Shown: in pieces, positions 46,593-60,301 of the stretch
Numbering within the stretch: position 1 is the stretch's first letter
Layout: each line of letters starts with the position of its first letter
NCBI GenBank assembly: GCA_946807835.1
Contig: OX327683.1
Location: 4,283,001-4,347,000 of the forward strand
DNA: 64,000 bases
Direction: 5' to 3'
Source: Ailanthus altissimus
Taxonomy: Eukaryota; Streptophyta; Magnoliopsida; Sapindales; Simaroubaceae
Translations under genes and position numbers: made by a program
Notes under the pieces: generated by a model
What the model was told of the DNA's origin: nothing
What the model saw: the letters and a program-made list of their open reading frames with translations, nothing else
Databases searched by the model: none

Positions 46593-49500
46593 TCATGTGT
46601 CTTCTACAAAAGCTCTGAAAATGAAATCCCGAAAGCGTTTTGAATATTGCTTCGGATCAACAGCAGAGATTGAAGTAGGATCATACTGCATGGATTTGTA
46701 TGCATGCTCAAGCTTCTTGCTAATATCATAGTCTTGTAATATGTCTATTATACCAAAGAAGAGGACAACATCATATAATTCACCAGTTGGTTCTCCAATC
46801 AGTTGAGTTTCACAATTGCTTCTTCTCACTGTTTGTTCAACTCGGGCTGGCATGTTCACACCTAACTTTATGGAAGCCCACCTGCATCATGCAATTAGTA
46901 GAAAAGGAGAGAAGCAAAGACTTAGTACTCAATGTTAAGATAATCAAAACTCGGCAACTCCAAGGACAGTGACAGTTTTGGGATTGAAAATACATCCAGA
47001 ATAGAGAGTAATTAATCATTCAAAAAAATACTGTGATAGTTGGGAAGCTAAGTTCACAAGTCACAAGTCAATAGAAACTAAAGTTAGTAGTTGATATTTT
47101 ATATGGGGAATAACAATTATCATTTAAGGAGTTTATATATATATATATTGTAACTACGGACTAATTCAATGGTTTATATCTGTGAGAATAGAGGTTTAAA
47201 TATGCATGATAAATTTGGATTACTAATGGGAAAATTCAACGAGGTATAACTAGAACTTTGTCAAGAAAGTCTGGAATCTAAGTTCAATGTTCAAATTTGT
47301 ATTACCGAGTGGGATCCAGAAGAATATGATCCATGTCTACTCTAGAGAGGCGAGGGCCTGGTGTTTCACTTTCAGATTCTGGATTTCCTGCAAATCAAGT
47401 TCAAACCATATTTGTACTTATTCAGCTATTATGGATGTTGAAAAGAGTAAATTAGGAATGATAGATGTGACAAGAATAACCTCTAGGAGTGCGCACGCAA
47501 GAAGTACGAGGTGTGTGATTATCTCTATATGAAACAGCTTCTCGAAAGTGAAGACCAACCAAAAGACTGTAGTCCATTATTCTCTCTTGTTCAAGAAAGT
47601 CACAATCTCTGTCCACTTGCCTGCAAAAATGGAGATCAAAAAAGTAAAAAGAACTGCTTTGCACATTTACTTAGATTCTGTGTAAAATTGTTATGCTTAT
47701 GCCTAGCTTTGAAAGAGCAATAGTTAAAGTGTTTGGTAAGTACTTGCAACTTTGCTTTCAAAGTTAATTTTACTCCAGAGCTATTTGCTAAAAGAACATA
47801 TATAAAAGCGTTCAAGACTGTCCATTTAATTCAAAAATAATGTTAACCAAATATCCATTTACTTTCACTTAAACAGCAGGTGCTTCCATTTCACAACAGT
47901 TGTGACTTCAAAGCCACAGAGCATCACAATCGCAAACAGTGCCTCAATCTTCCATATTTGTAAATTGATTAAGAAATAAAAGAAGAATTCAGCGCAAAAT
48001 GATATAGATGTAATAAAAGCTGAAAAGGAATGAACTGGCTTACTTCTACATGAAACTTAAATCTCCAAATATGGTTATTTATCGGCAATAGCATTCATAT
48101 GTTTAAGACTGATGAATAATTTTTCTTTCACCACGCCCATGAACACACTCACTGTCTACACTTGTTTCTTTCATTTTTCTCTAAGCAGCATCACAATAGT
48201 GGACACAGTCAGTGTTGATTTGAAAGTTTGATGTATCAAGTTTCAAAGCTTGTATACATTGTCTGCCCACAATTTTCTCCCAAAGGCTTTTACAGGCAAT
48301 TTGATAGATTTTTTTCTATAAGAACATGACATTTCATGATCCTACAAGCAATTTTATCTTTTCTATCAAAGAACATTTGATGATACAATTATCTGGAAGC
48401 CTCAAGTGCATTTTTTCATACATATTGCATGCACAATAAGACTGAAATATAACAAGGTCTAAATATTTGGTGCTCACAAAATAATTTACCTAGAATCATT
48501 TTATTAAAAATAGTATAATGATGAGAGAAATAAAACAACAATTATGTGCTTCAAGAACTGATCCAGTACCTTGTTTAAAAACAGAAAAATGACATACTAG
48601 CAAAGGGCCTCACCTGCAAAACTCTTGGAACCAAACTTTTTGTAATCGAAATATAAAATTGAGATCAAGATCCTTAAGAGTTGTTGTCGGATCAATTGCT
48701 GACTCAGGTTTAGCCGTTGTCCGGCCATGAGAAGAACCTTTCAAGTCAAAGCGCCTATGAATGGCATACTCAGAACAGAATAGGTTTCCCATTATGACAA
48801 ATCGCACCTGGCTTGGGAATACCATGATAAGTGAAGTATAGATATATAAATAATTTAAAGTAAGCACATGAGAGAAAAAATTTTGATCTCTTTAATGAAG
48901 ACCTCGTATCTTTTCACAGTACCTTCTTTTGTGCAGTTCCAGTCAATTTCACACAATGAAGGCCAAAAAATTTGGTAACTAGTGTGTTCTCAAAAGCTCG
49001 AACATGATTATAGTAGGCCGGTAGCATCCTTATTAGAACCTGTGTATTTTTTACCAATTAGGATTTGCAAATAAACTAACACCCAGAAAATCAAACAAAC
49101 TACAGGAACGGGAAAACGGAAGAAGGAAAACAAATGGAGCTTACTTTCACTTCTGCCTTCTTCATGGTCTTTATCATGTACTTGTCATCATTGGTTAAGT
49201 AAAAAAAGCTTCCACTTTTTCCAGGGGATGAAAGCTCTCGAAGGGCATCATTTCCACATATAGATAGCATATAATCAGCTGCATCCACATTGAACAATTT
49301 CCTGAGAGTCCTGAAAAGAAAAAAGACAATGGACCGTCAGATGCTACCATGCAGAAATTCAGAAAGTTATGGTAGTAAAAAAGTGATCACTGTGATTTAT
49401 ATAGTTACTGAAATAGCACTATATAAGATGAATGAGGCAGATCTAGCCATTATGCTTTTTATGTAAAGACTTCTTTCAGAAACCAGAGTTGCTAATAATC

Positions 49501-51447
49501 TCAGGTGGATAATAAAATGTGCTACAGGTATATAGTAGCAACCTGAGACAATTCTCTGAAAACATATTCCCACAGGTTAAAGACAGCCTTAAGTGATACA
49601 GTTAAGACTAATACATTTTCCAGAGGAGGACAATCCATTGATAAAGGTATACCAAACCTGAAAACCACTGGACAGTAATCCTTCCATTTGAACTCGCATG
49701 ATTGATGAGGAGGAGTATACTTTGATCCTTCTGATGGGAATTTTGTCCACACTTTTTCCTTGGGATCAAAAGCGGAAGCCTTCAAATCAAGAGATGTAGC
49801 TGGAGCAGGTCTGCCAACAGAGTGTCTGCACCACAGCATAAGAAATCAACTAACATAAGCATTAGAATCAAAGATACACATATAGTAACAGCACTCTAGA
49901 TAATACTCGAACTTTCCTACTTATTACTGTAAACTTCTAACCCTTTTTTGGGGGGAATACCATGCAAAAGAAGACTGTCTGCAGAATCCTCCGTACACAT
50001 TGTAGAAAAATTGTTCTTAAAGGATATTAAAGATCTGAATCATCATTTTATAGTATAGGGAATGATGGTAAGCACACAACAGAACCTTAAAGACAAATTC
50101 AAAATACTAAAAGAATCTCAAATTTCATTCAGCCTATGTAAATCGTAACAAGATTATGATCTTAACTTCTAGTAGACATCAAAACATAAAATGCATTCAT
50201 TGTGTATGGAAGATACAGAGCAAAATGAAAGGTTAAATTCTAGATGATATTACTAATATTAAATTACTTCATCACTAAATCCTTCGGACCATTATTTAAA
50301 AATATGGGATACACCAACGATAACAGAAATTAGAGGAAATAGAATTTAACCAAGAACCACAAACTGAAACATACCTGATCCCCAACTGCAAATTGAGCAT
50401 AAGCTCATAATTCTTGTGCCCTTTAGATATTGTTTCCCCTTGCTTCTTTGGGGTGGGCTGTAGTTTCAAAACCATCCTGCCTCCTCTTGAAGAATCTGGA
50501 TCTTCAAGTTGAAGACTCTCCGATCCCTCATCACCATTCCTCGAATCACCATCACCGAAAATAGAAGCATTGTTACTGCCATCGGTATCCATGCTATAAT
50601 TACTAAGCCGTTCATCAACTGACAACCTCCTAGTCTTCACATTATCATTCCATCTCCTGTAAATAGTCGGTTTCTGAACAACATCCCCTGCTATCCCAGG
50701 CCAAGTAGTCATCTTATGTGATGGGAAGATTGAAATTTTATCTATAGAACATATCTTGCAATCCTTCAAATCCACCAAAAATACTTGCTGAGGATCCCAA
50801 TTTAAATTCCCAGCTGGAGAACCTGATGGATAATAAGTTCCATTCTGATCTTTAGGATCTTTACTCCAAACACCAACATAAAAACTCCCATCTGCCCATC
50901 TGAATGTCCCATTTCCTTTAGGCAATCCATCTTCCCAAAATCCATCATACCTATTCCCATTGCTCCAAATCATTGTTCCATTGCCATTAATCATCCCATT
51001 TTTCCACTGACCAATATAGTAATTCCCATTCTTCCATTGATACCTCCCTTGGCCATCTTGCAATCCTCTTCTCCATTCTCCTTCATAGTAATCTCCATGA
51101 GAAAAACTCTTCGTTCCTTGTCCATGTTTCAGGTTCATAACCCAAGAACCTCTATAAGTATTCCCTGTTACCCCTGTATAAGTTCCTTTGCCATCCATGT
51201 ACCCTCCTTTGAAATCTCCCTCATAAGTTGCTCCAGAAGGCCAGCTAAATTTGCCTTTCCCCATTGTCTTGCCTCTGTACCATTCGCCAACATACATGCA
51301 GCCATCAGTCCAAAGGTATTTGCCATGGCCATGGGGAAGATTATCAGCCCATTGGCCGGTGTAAAAGTCCCCATTGGAAAGTGCTCTCTCTGCATGATAG
51401 AGCTCACCTGGGCCATGCTCATCATCATCAACATGGGCGACAGACAT
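46593..51447 (-). CDS. PIP5K: Phosphatidylinositol 4-phosphate 5-kinase with MORN repeats
   Basis: Phosphorylates PI4P at position 5 to make PI(4,5)P2 at the plasma membrane, controlling vesicle traffic and polar growth. Eight coding exons join in phase: 51447-50375, 49825-49658, 49310-49145, 49039-48923, 48807-48614, 47620-47481, 47387-47306, 46881-46593. Product 742 aa, normal for plant type B enzymes. Exon 1 holds eight MORN repeats (Y-x-G-x-W/F, about residues 28-200) and a variable linker. The kinase domain follows, with M-I-K-T-M-K-K (ATP Lys), [17 protein letters not shown] and I-I-D-I-L-Q-D-Y-D. The activation loop is D-P-K-Q-Y-S-K-R-F near the C-terminus, with the basic residues used for PI4P choice. 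The start M-S-V-A-H and overall pattern resemble Arabidopsis PIP5K4-6, closest to PIP5K6 from memory. No lesion was found. Confidence 0.96.
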
Positions 51448-52190
51448 CGTATAAGAATGTGTTGGTTCTCCTCTTTAAAACTGGTTGTGATTTTCTGGTT
51501 GTTTTCTCATAGACCTTTGCAGCAATGTCTGTTAGCTCTTTGCTCATTCTCTTCCTCTTTTCCCACCTTTTCTTCTCTCTCCCTCATTCCCTTTTCCCTT
51601 ATTCTTCTTCTCCCACCAATACCCAGATCAAAATATTGTATATATTATATTTTTTTCCCCCTCTCAATGTGAGATTTTCAAGAACAGAGAAGGCATTTCT
51701 GCAACAAACCCAGAAAACGAAAAATGGAGTGAATCATAGAACGAAGGCATAAAAATTAAAACTTTGGTTGCTAATTTGTTATATCAATGCATGATCTTCA
51801 AGAAAAAAACTGTTCATTTCTGTGACAAACCCATAAGAGGAATGAATGGAGGGAAGCATAGAAATAAAAAACAAGAAGCTTTTGTGAAGTGGTTTTTTTT
51901 CTAAATTTTGAAGAAGAAAACAAAAAAAAAAAAAAAAGAGACCTGTTAGATTGATGGAGAAAGCAAAAGCCAAAAGGGGAGTTTGACAGTTTGTTGCCAA
52001 GCACTGACTTTTTCTTTGTTTCTGGGAATTTTTTTTTTTTTTTGTGTGTGTTTTTTTCCTCTTCTCTTTTTTGTTATTATTATTGTTATTTTTTGTTTGG
52101 TTGTGATTCAACAACACAATTTTCTTTGATTCGGACTTGGCTCCTAAAATGACTAGCAGACCAAACAGTTGGGAGGAGAAGAGAATTATT
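51448..52190 (-). promoter_or_regulatory. Probable PIP5K 5' leader and promoter-proximal region
   Basis: On the minus strand, the sequence just upstream of the PIP5K ATG is rich in GA (51535-51620), as is common in plant 5' leaders. No clear TATA box or leader intron could be fixed, so the extent is inferred from position only. Confidence 0.4.
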
Positions 52191-54714
52191 GGATGATGTT
52201 AATGCCATTTTTAGTGTCTCAACTTCACCTGATAACCAAATGCCACTACATTTAGTATGTGGTTCGTCAGTATATTATCTTGTCTTAATTATTCTAATCT
52301 CAATGTTTAAGATTTGCAAATCTGTCCTTCTATTTTTATTTAACTGCAGTTCCTCCATGCTACCTTTCCCTCCTTTACTTGGTAACTACAAATTAACAAA
52401 CTAAGTTCCAAGTTTTGCCCTTGACCTCTGCACACATTTTTGTTTTCCTTTGCTAATTTGGAGAGCCATTATTTGGTTTATTTTTCATAAACTCATATTA
52501 CGTTAGAGAGATTAAGATCTACTTGATTACAACAGAAAAACAATTCTTTCATTTTAAAATGAAGCAGTAAGAGAAAAATCTTTAGAAAGGAGAGGAATTT
52601 AATCAAGAGTTATTAAAATTATTTTGGATATAATTCTTAAATTAATTTAAGAATAAAAAGTAGTAAAAGTGTTCTATTTTCTTTACTTGAGATTATTAGA
52701 CTTCTTTAATAAGAAATGTGACAAATATATTTTTTAAGAGTGCATGTAATTATTTAAGAAAGGTTTAATTTTTCTATATTAAAACTTTATATTTGCAATA
52801 TTAAATGCTTGCCTCGAAGGTAAAGTTTATGCACCCTCTTATCTAAGTTAGGAATTCAAATTCTAATAGAGGCTAGAGTATTTTCATTCTTCTAAATGTT
52901 AGGAGGCAGTTATCTAATTATTGTAATTTTTTGATATTTTAAATGTACAATGTAATAATACTTGTATAAAAAAAAAGCTTTATATTTATACATCAGTTTA
53001 ATTAAAAAGAATTTATAAACTAAATAAAATCAAATATTTTTATGCAAGCATTCTTATTCATATAAAGGTTATATGTATATCATCAATAATGTTTTGTCTA
53101 ACATCAAAGTTTGTGATTAGAATTATAAAGTGTTGAAAAAGTATTATTACTTGTAACACAAGAAAAAAGAAAAAGAAAATTATTAGCCATATTTATTTTT
53201 ACAAACTTGAATATTATGATTTCAAGAATTAACAAAAGTGAATGAAAGATCAATAAGAAATATAAATATATAAATATAGTAATAAAAAAATTTAAAATTA
53301 CCCAATGATTAATCAATCTAAACTTTGTAGTAGTGTACGCTTTCATTAAGTTATTGAGTTAATTAGATATAAAATTGAATTAAATTTTCTTCTTTATAAT
53401 GATTCATTAAGAAAATTGGTATCATTCTTTACTTAAATAATGGTGGGGGTAAACAGGAAAATATTTGTTTTAAATGGGGTCTTATTTAGAAAAATTAAGA
53501 GTGTATGGTGGTACAAATTAATAATAAGATAAACTTGAAGGGGCATAAGTGAAAATATGAATGCGTTCGTAATCGTAATGGGGTAGCAGAAAACTAAACG
53601 GAGAACCGCGTCTCCTTACAGCCAACCAAGCCTCTGCTCTGGTCTTGGTTCAGACAAGGTCAAACCCCAAACCCTAAATAATTGGGTCCCACAAAATGAG
53701 TGCTTTGTTGTTTGTATGCAAAAGGTCACACTTGTCCCTTCACTTTTGGAGACTTACACACTCATTATTATTGCATCATGATCATGATGATGATAATAAA
53801 TACTATTTTAATATTATAAATTTTTTTTTTTTTTTGACAAATTGTAAAAATTTATTAACTCTTCCTTATATTTCCAAAAAGAACAAAACCAAAACCTTCC
53901 TTTAAATATACACCAAAAAAAAAAAATTTGATAAGAGGATTACAAATGATTTGCACTCTTAAATTGAATCGAATTTAATTAATTTTTTATTTTAATTAGT
54001 GAATCGCTTACACTCTAATATTTTATTAATAAGTAATTATCACTTGTTATGTAATTGATGATTTTTTTCTTTTAATTAATATGATAGTCTTACAATATCA
54101 ATTAAAAATTGATATATAAAATGTTGCATCATTTGAAATTTAAATTTTATATTATAACTGTATAAGAATAGTATTATTCTATCATTATTATATAATATAA
54201 ATTTCATTTTCCATAATAGATTATATTTTCATAAATTTTTTATTAAATATTCTATTGAATTTTAAAATATAATTAATAATTTAAATAATATAAAAAAACA
54301 CACACTTAAGAGTTTAATGAAATATATATATATATATATATATATCGGTAGTTTTACAATCTTACCTCCGTTAAGTGTACATTGAACTTTTTTTTTCTTT
54401 TTTGAAAAAAAACTTTGAAATATTAAAAGTTTTAAAAATACTTCTTAAGAAAATGGGAACCACTCCAGGATGTTTTCTTTAATCTTATTAAAGAAAAGGT
54501 TGACAAAAAAAATCTTATAAAAAGAAAAAGTGATCTCATGGGCACTTTTTTATTCGTCTTTATTTTTATCTTTTATTTATTTTTAATGTTTTATGATTCT
54601 TTTTGACTTGTTTTCTAGTCAAGAATATCTTAATTCGCATAATACTAAATTTGTTGTTTTATTATTTATTTATTTATATATTTTATTTTAAAATAAAATT
54701 CGTGGCATTATATT
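52191..54714. other. Intergenic, AT-rich
   Basis: No recognised gene. Poly-T runs and a TA microsatellite (about 54322-54345). The block 53560-53700 is less AT-rich, but carries no frame or boundary I can name. Confidence 0.35.
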
Positions 54715-55400
54715 TCTAATATAATATATGTGAGATCGTTGATTGAAAATCATTAGAATATAATTTAGAGATTAAATAAAGTGAGTAGGGTGCGCACGAA
54801 TCGAAAACAGATGTCAAAAGAGATAAAAAACAAAGAACGGTGCACCAAGCGTCAGCACCGCGACGACCGGGTGTGAGCGCTACGGTGCCCAGTCTAGAAC
54901 CTGAGCGCCGCAGCGCTAGGAGGCCAGCGCCGCAGCGCTCAGTAGAAGTGCGCCAGCGCCGCGGCGCTGGAGACGGGAACAGTATCCCGAAATAAGAAAA
55001 CTTCCTTATTTCGTCTCCCACTTGTTTCGGAACTCTCTAATACGACTCCCACACGTATATGGTAAACCTAGATCGTCCCAAAGCCTATATAAAGGCTATC
55101 AATTGACTTGTAAACACATATTTGCGATCAACAACAAATCTTTGTGAGCAACAACAAATTTTAGTTATAATTTTTGTGATTCTTTGTGAGAGAAAATCTT
55201 TAGAATATAAAAGAGAATTTTTTTTATGATCTTTCTTGTAAAATGTATACTTTGTGAGTGCCTTGTGATTCATAATAAGAGAAGAGTGTGATCTTGATCC
55301 GCCGTAGACGTAGACAAGTTATCGAACCATGCGATTCTTTGTGTGTTCTTCTTTTATCCCTTTCTCTATTTATTTATTAATAACTTATTTTATATTATTT
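54715..55400 (+). mobile_element. Solo LTR with strong CpG-rich array
   Basis: Related to the LTR at 11516 by layout: a CpG-rich array at 54843-54975 (GAGCGCCGCAGCGCT, CCAGCGCCGCAGCGCTC, CAGCGCCGCGGCGCTGG), then CCTATATAAAGG near 55083 and the U5 motif GCCGTAGACGTAGACAA/ATCGAACCATG near 55300-55331. No gag or second LTR was found nearby. Edges and TSD are uncertain. Confidence 0.7.
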
Positions 55401-55605
55401 TATTATTTAGGTGAATATTTTTATTTATTTGTGTACTTCTACTTCAATAATATATTATATAATTTTTAAATTGTTAAATTAATGCATACCTGATAACTGT
55501 AATTAACATATTTAAAATTTAATTTAAATTATTAAATATGTATTAATATAATAATTTAAAATTTGTGTAAAATATATCAAAAATAAACTGTCGTGTTCTG
55601 TCCTC

Positions 55606-55643
<38 letters not shown>

Positions 55644-56864
55644 TTATTTTAATGTAAGTTGTGTGAGTTGTGAGACATTAAGTTCGATGCCATTTGGGTG
55701 GATAACGTATCAATGCAATCACATCCAGCTGCGCATATCTCAGACGGCACACTATACAAATCTATTTACAAACTATTTTTTATTATTTTTAAAATCATAA
55801 TAACATTTTTTTATTATTCAGAAATCCAGTTTATGTGGTTCTTTTTTTTTTTATAAAAAAAAATATACAATAAGATTGATTTTTTTTTTGGATAGGGAAT
55901 CTTTACATAAATTATCAACTTATTTTTGCGTATTCTCTTAAATAAGAAAAATGTATCATTTTTGTTTGTAAAAAAAAAAAAAGGCTTTAATCCTCAAATT
56001 AGTACTTATTCAAAAAAAGAAAATTATAAATAAAGAAGTATTCGCAAAACCAAACAATGTTATACTACTAGCTATCAATTAATTAAGAGTGATAAATGAA
56101 CAAATAATTGTCTTTACATATAATGTATAGGTTTCAACTCATTTTAAAGTATGCATTTATGAACATGAATCTTAGTTAACATTGATTATAGTCTTTTTTA
56201 TGTGATATTTGGTGGCGTTTAAGATAAATTTTAATTCAAGAACCTTTTTTTCTACTAAAATTCAAATAATAATACAAATAAAAGTAAAAATTATTATTTG
56301 ATCCATATTTAACTCTCCGGAGAGCTCCTTATCTATTTATTAAAATTTAAAAGTTATTGAATTGGATTACTTATTCGTTAAATACCTCATTCTATTCGTA
56401 CTAGATTGCTTCCTTAACTTATGGGAGACATATGATGAAGGCGCGAGCTAGTTAGGCGGTTTAAGTAAAAGCCCAACAAAAGTTTACAGTATTAATATGG
56501 CTAAATGATTTTATATTGATGGCCTAAGATATAAAATTTAAGATATTAGCATATACAAATTTGGTGCTTAAATATGTAAATTTCATGAAACAATGATAAA
56601 TTTTATACTTTTGACATGTCTGGTATAGCGGATTAAACAAGATGATATTGGATAAGATTAATTATAATTAAATAAAAATGACAAAATAAGATAGAATTGG
56701 AGTAATATAGTATTTTTTATGTTTCATATAATATTAAACAAATTGAAACCATTTTAGAAGAAAATCAAATAATTAAATACACAAATAGTAATTCAAATTA
56801 ATATTAAAAATCTAAAAGACTTTTATTTATAGTAATAAGTTAATAAATGTGAATATTTAATATA

Positions 56865-56913
<49 letters not shown>

Positions 56914-56940
56914 TACTAAATGAATGTACAATTAATAATA
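55401..56940. other. AT-rich intergenic DNA
   Basis: Two microsatellites: (TA)n at about 55610-55639 and a compound (TA)n(TG)n at about 56872-56912. No gene was recognised. Confidence 0.4.
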
Positions 56941-57520
56941 ATAGATATTAAACTTAGAAAATTTATCAATTATTCCCTTATAGTTTTGTATTTTTACCGC
57001 TTTCTTCTTTAATTTTTTATAAATACTGATGTCTTCTTTTATGGAAGTAATTGGCCACTTTTAAGAGGAAAAGTAGTACTGGAATTAAGAATATTGATAC
57101 TTAATAAAACATCATGGAAAAAACAATAAAAATGGAAAAACAAAGGGGGTTAACCAGCAATTTGCCTTAAACTTATAATAAATTTATTATTGATACTTTC
57201 TTGGATAGTCTTAAGTCGGGAAAGTAATTAAGGTCATAATCATTAGTAATTAGTGTCCCTAAGTGTGTGATGTGTCCATGACTATTTATGAGGAGACAAA
57301 ATTTGTAGGCAAATTGTTTGTGACGAGGACTAGACACACACCAAATATTCCATCAAATTTATGTTGTTTGTATTTTATGGGTACCAAGTTGGAAGATTTG
57401 GTCTCCTGCTATGTTGAATGCCGTCAAAGAGAAATAGCCTTTTGTCTCGGACAAAATTAGACATGAATTTTAAGTGCATTATGACCACTCAAAACTAGAT
57501 GTTTTGTACTACACTACCAA
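56941..57520 (+). repeat. Direct duplication, left copy
   Basis: About 580 bp, highly similar to 61978-62584 in the same orientation, for example GTTAACCAGCAATTTGCCTT and AAGTCGGGAAAGTAATTAAG. The best-conserved part is at 57150-57515. An open stretch at 57263-57460 is not conserved as a frame in the other copy. It could be an outer LTR or a segmental duplication. Confidence 0.85.
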
Positions 57521-58114
57521 CTTGTTAGTCTTCCAAATTTGATATGAAGTACGGGTGACAGTAGATTGAGTTTTAAATGGGTATTTTTAAATTTATATTT
57601 AAATATATTTTAAAAAAAGTATATTAATTTTTTTTTAAATTTATTACGAATTTAAAGTTTAATTATTAATTTCGTTTTAACGAATATATACTTCATACTA
57701 AAACTTTACAGAATTTAAGTAAGTTATAATTTAATATAATAAAAAATATAAATGTATAACCTTAATTTTAAAAAAAATCTTCAAATTATATCAATCAATA
57801 TTATATCAAAAATTTAAATTCATAATCATAATATGATATAACATAATAATGCTATTTCAATTAATATTTGAAATAATCTCTAATGAATAAATAAAAAAAA
57901 GTACATTAAATAGCCAATGTAACAAAAAATAAAGTTTATGATCAAAGTCCCACAAAAAAATTCATTACTTATAATGTTTCAAAATAAAATTCAAATTCAA
58001 ATATTAATTTCATACACGTTTCTATTTTAATTAACAATAATTGCAACGCCTATACAACATAAAGGAATATTAATAAAAAAAATTAAGCATATTAAATTTT
58101 TTTTTAAAAATTGA
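57521..58114. other. AT-rich DNA between duplication and element
   Basis: No gene was recognised and no counterpart was seen near the right copy of the duplication. Confidence 0.35.
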
Positions 58115-59128
58115 TGAGGTATCAAGCCTTTACTCTTGGCCTTTATACCAGTTTGTTGTCAAAAATTAACCTTAGCACTAATTCCTCTTAGAAATTAGTC
58201 TTTGTACTAACTTTATTATTGAAGTTTTATAAATCTAATACTACCATGGTTTAGTATTTAGCACCTAAAAATTCTAAGCGTGTGTGAAAGACTTCACTTA
58301 TAAATAAGCAAGAATATAAAATATCAATACAATAATAAAGATAAAGAAAATAAATTATAAGACATAAGATACGTGGTTCAGCAACAAACGCCTACATCCA
58401 TGGTAAATTCATGGTCCAGCTTCTTTTATTATTAGTTCACAACAAACTCTTAGATACAAAGTATCTCTTTGATCACCTAAATCTTTCAAATCATCAAGTA
58501 TCTCACAGATCGCCTAAATCTAACAATAAGAGATTCAACCAACGAATATAAAAATAGTTTGAGCTCTCTCTTAAATGATCTGTCATTACTCTTTTGTGCA
58601 CTTAGCACTCAAGTGATCTCATAGTTATACTATCGTGCACTCAGCACTTAGTGCCTACCTACCTTTCTATTTTTTCTTATATTTACGTCTTTGATGCTTG
58701 ATTAATTCTAAGGGGTTACAAATGATTTATATAGTACACAAAGCATTCCTAGAAAACCTAAACCTAGTTGGAATAATAGTTCATGCGTGTAAGAGTCCAA
58801 ATCTCACCCAAAAAAGTTAATTATAAGCTAAAAAGGACTTTTCTGAAGTTAGGCATTACGATCTGGTGCCGCAGCGCTATGGCGCTACATTGCAGGTGTT
58901 GCGGCGCCAACTGTTCTATTTACAGCACCGCAATGCTGCAAAGCCAGGGCCACAGTGCTGTGACCTAATGGTGGTGCCTTGATGTTTCTTCACCCTCCTT
59001 GTTGCTTCTAACTCTCCGTTTTACTCCTTCCTCGTATGTCCATCACGTACTCAACTTGGTGTTAACTCTTCATTGGTTTCTAACTCAAAATCATGCTCAA
59101 ACACAATTTTGAATAACCAATTCTAATA
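58115..59128 (-). repeat. 3' LTR of the non-autonomous element
   Basis: Begins (+ strand) TGAGGTATCAAGCC and ends near CCAATTCTAATA. The GC-rich array is at 58864-58915 (GGTGCCGCAGCGCTATGGCG) and the U5 motif reversed at about 58371-58402. It pairs with 60302-61332. Confidence 0.82.
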
Positions 59129-59943
59129 AACTTTTCCTTGATTCAAAATCTCTCTCAAGAAACTATCTAAGATTATCCCATTCTCAACCAGCACTCTAAC
59201 ATTGACTGTAGTTAAGTTTTATGCTCAAATTTAACTAAGGCTCGTGATTTTTTTTTCTCCAAATATATGAATATATCTCTCCTTGGGTAGCCTTCATATT
59301 ATGATCTCTAGCGTCAGTTAACACTATCATAATATCTACATGGTCAAATCATATTCTTACCATCATCGCCTTTACCATACATTCTCTTTCGTCCCTTATC
59401 ACACCGATGAGATAATTTTCAATAATGCCCTATGGTCAGCATTCTTTCAACAACCTATGTTGAGCCATACATGACATTCTCCTTAAACACGTAGCTTTCA
59501 CTGTGCTTCTCACTCATAGATCCTTTTTTAACATCTTTAGTATTCTTTATTTTGCCTTAAATGAATATTCCTACTTGATCTAATAGTCTTAAGTGTACTA
59601 AGTTTTCATGAGATCAGGAATAGATCTCACACCTAGTACCTCCTTTACTTTTTCACCATTAGTCTTAATCTTATTATACTAATCCTCCATGACTACAGAA
59701 GTCATATCTCTCTTCATTGATACTTTTACAACCCTTAATAGATCTATAATTGATAAATAACTAATTTTCATAACTCATATAGAAATTACACCATAGAATC
59801 AAGAATTCATTACTAGGCACACGTTACTGCAAAAGCTATCAAGGTTTTTGTAACTTCCAAGTTCAACTCATAAACTATTACAACATCACATTCTTTTTCT
59901 TTTATCTTGGTCTTTCTCTCTAAAAAATCCCTTACGAAGTACT

Positions 59944-60271
59944 CTAAGCACTTTCTTGGATCTGTCCTTCAATTTTGATAGTTCTTCTTTTACCATCTTT
60001 ATTCACAGCTCTTCTTCTTACTGTCAATACTGCTGCACTCCTAGTCTTTGATCTTTTTGATTCTTTTGGGTTCAATCTGAATGACTCTTTAATATGACTT
60101 GGACCTAGATGATGCATGCTTTCTTCATCACTGGTAGTCTCTTTAATTGTTGTCTTTAACCTTAAACTCACCAATAAAACTATCACATTTTCCTTCTTTC
60201 AGATAATCATCCCCCCATTGAACATTTTTCCTCTATAATCTAGCTTTGTCATCTTATGCTTCACAATCTGA
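59944..60271 (-). pseudogene. Small internal reading frame of the non-autonomous element
   Basis: On the minus strand a frame beginning shortly after the primer-binding site reads through a Lys/Arg-rich stretch (K-R-S-K-T-R, R-R-R-A-V-N) to a stop at 59944. One stop near 60200 interrupts it. It has no similarity I recognise and no gag zinc knuckle. The position right after the PBS is where gag would start, so it may be a gag relic or chance. Confidence 0.4.
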
Positions 60272-60283
60272 ACCTCAACCATA

Positions 60284-60295
60284 GCTTTGATACCA
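60284..60295 (-). promoter_or_regulatory. Primer-binding-site-like word
   Basis: The minus strand reads TGGTATCAAAGC, one base from the usual tRNA-iMet site TGGTATCAGAGC, six bases inside the LTR end. Confidence 0.7.
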
Positions 60296-60301
60296 GTTTA
60301 T

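Noticed and set aside
51037..51672. Plus-strand frame opposite PIP5K exon 1
   Set aside because: It is the antisense of the MORN repeats. Its length comes from the repeat codon pattern.
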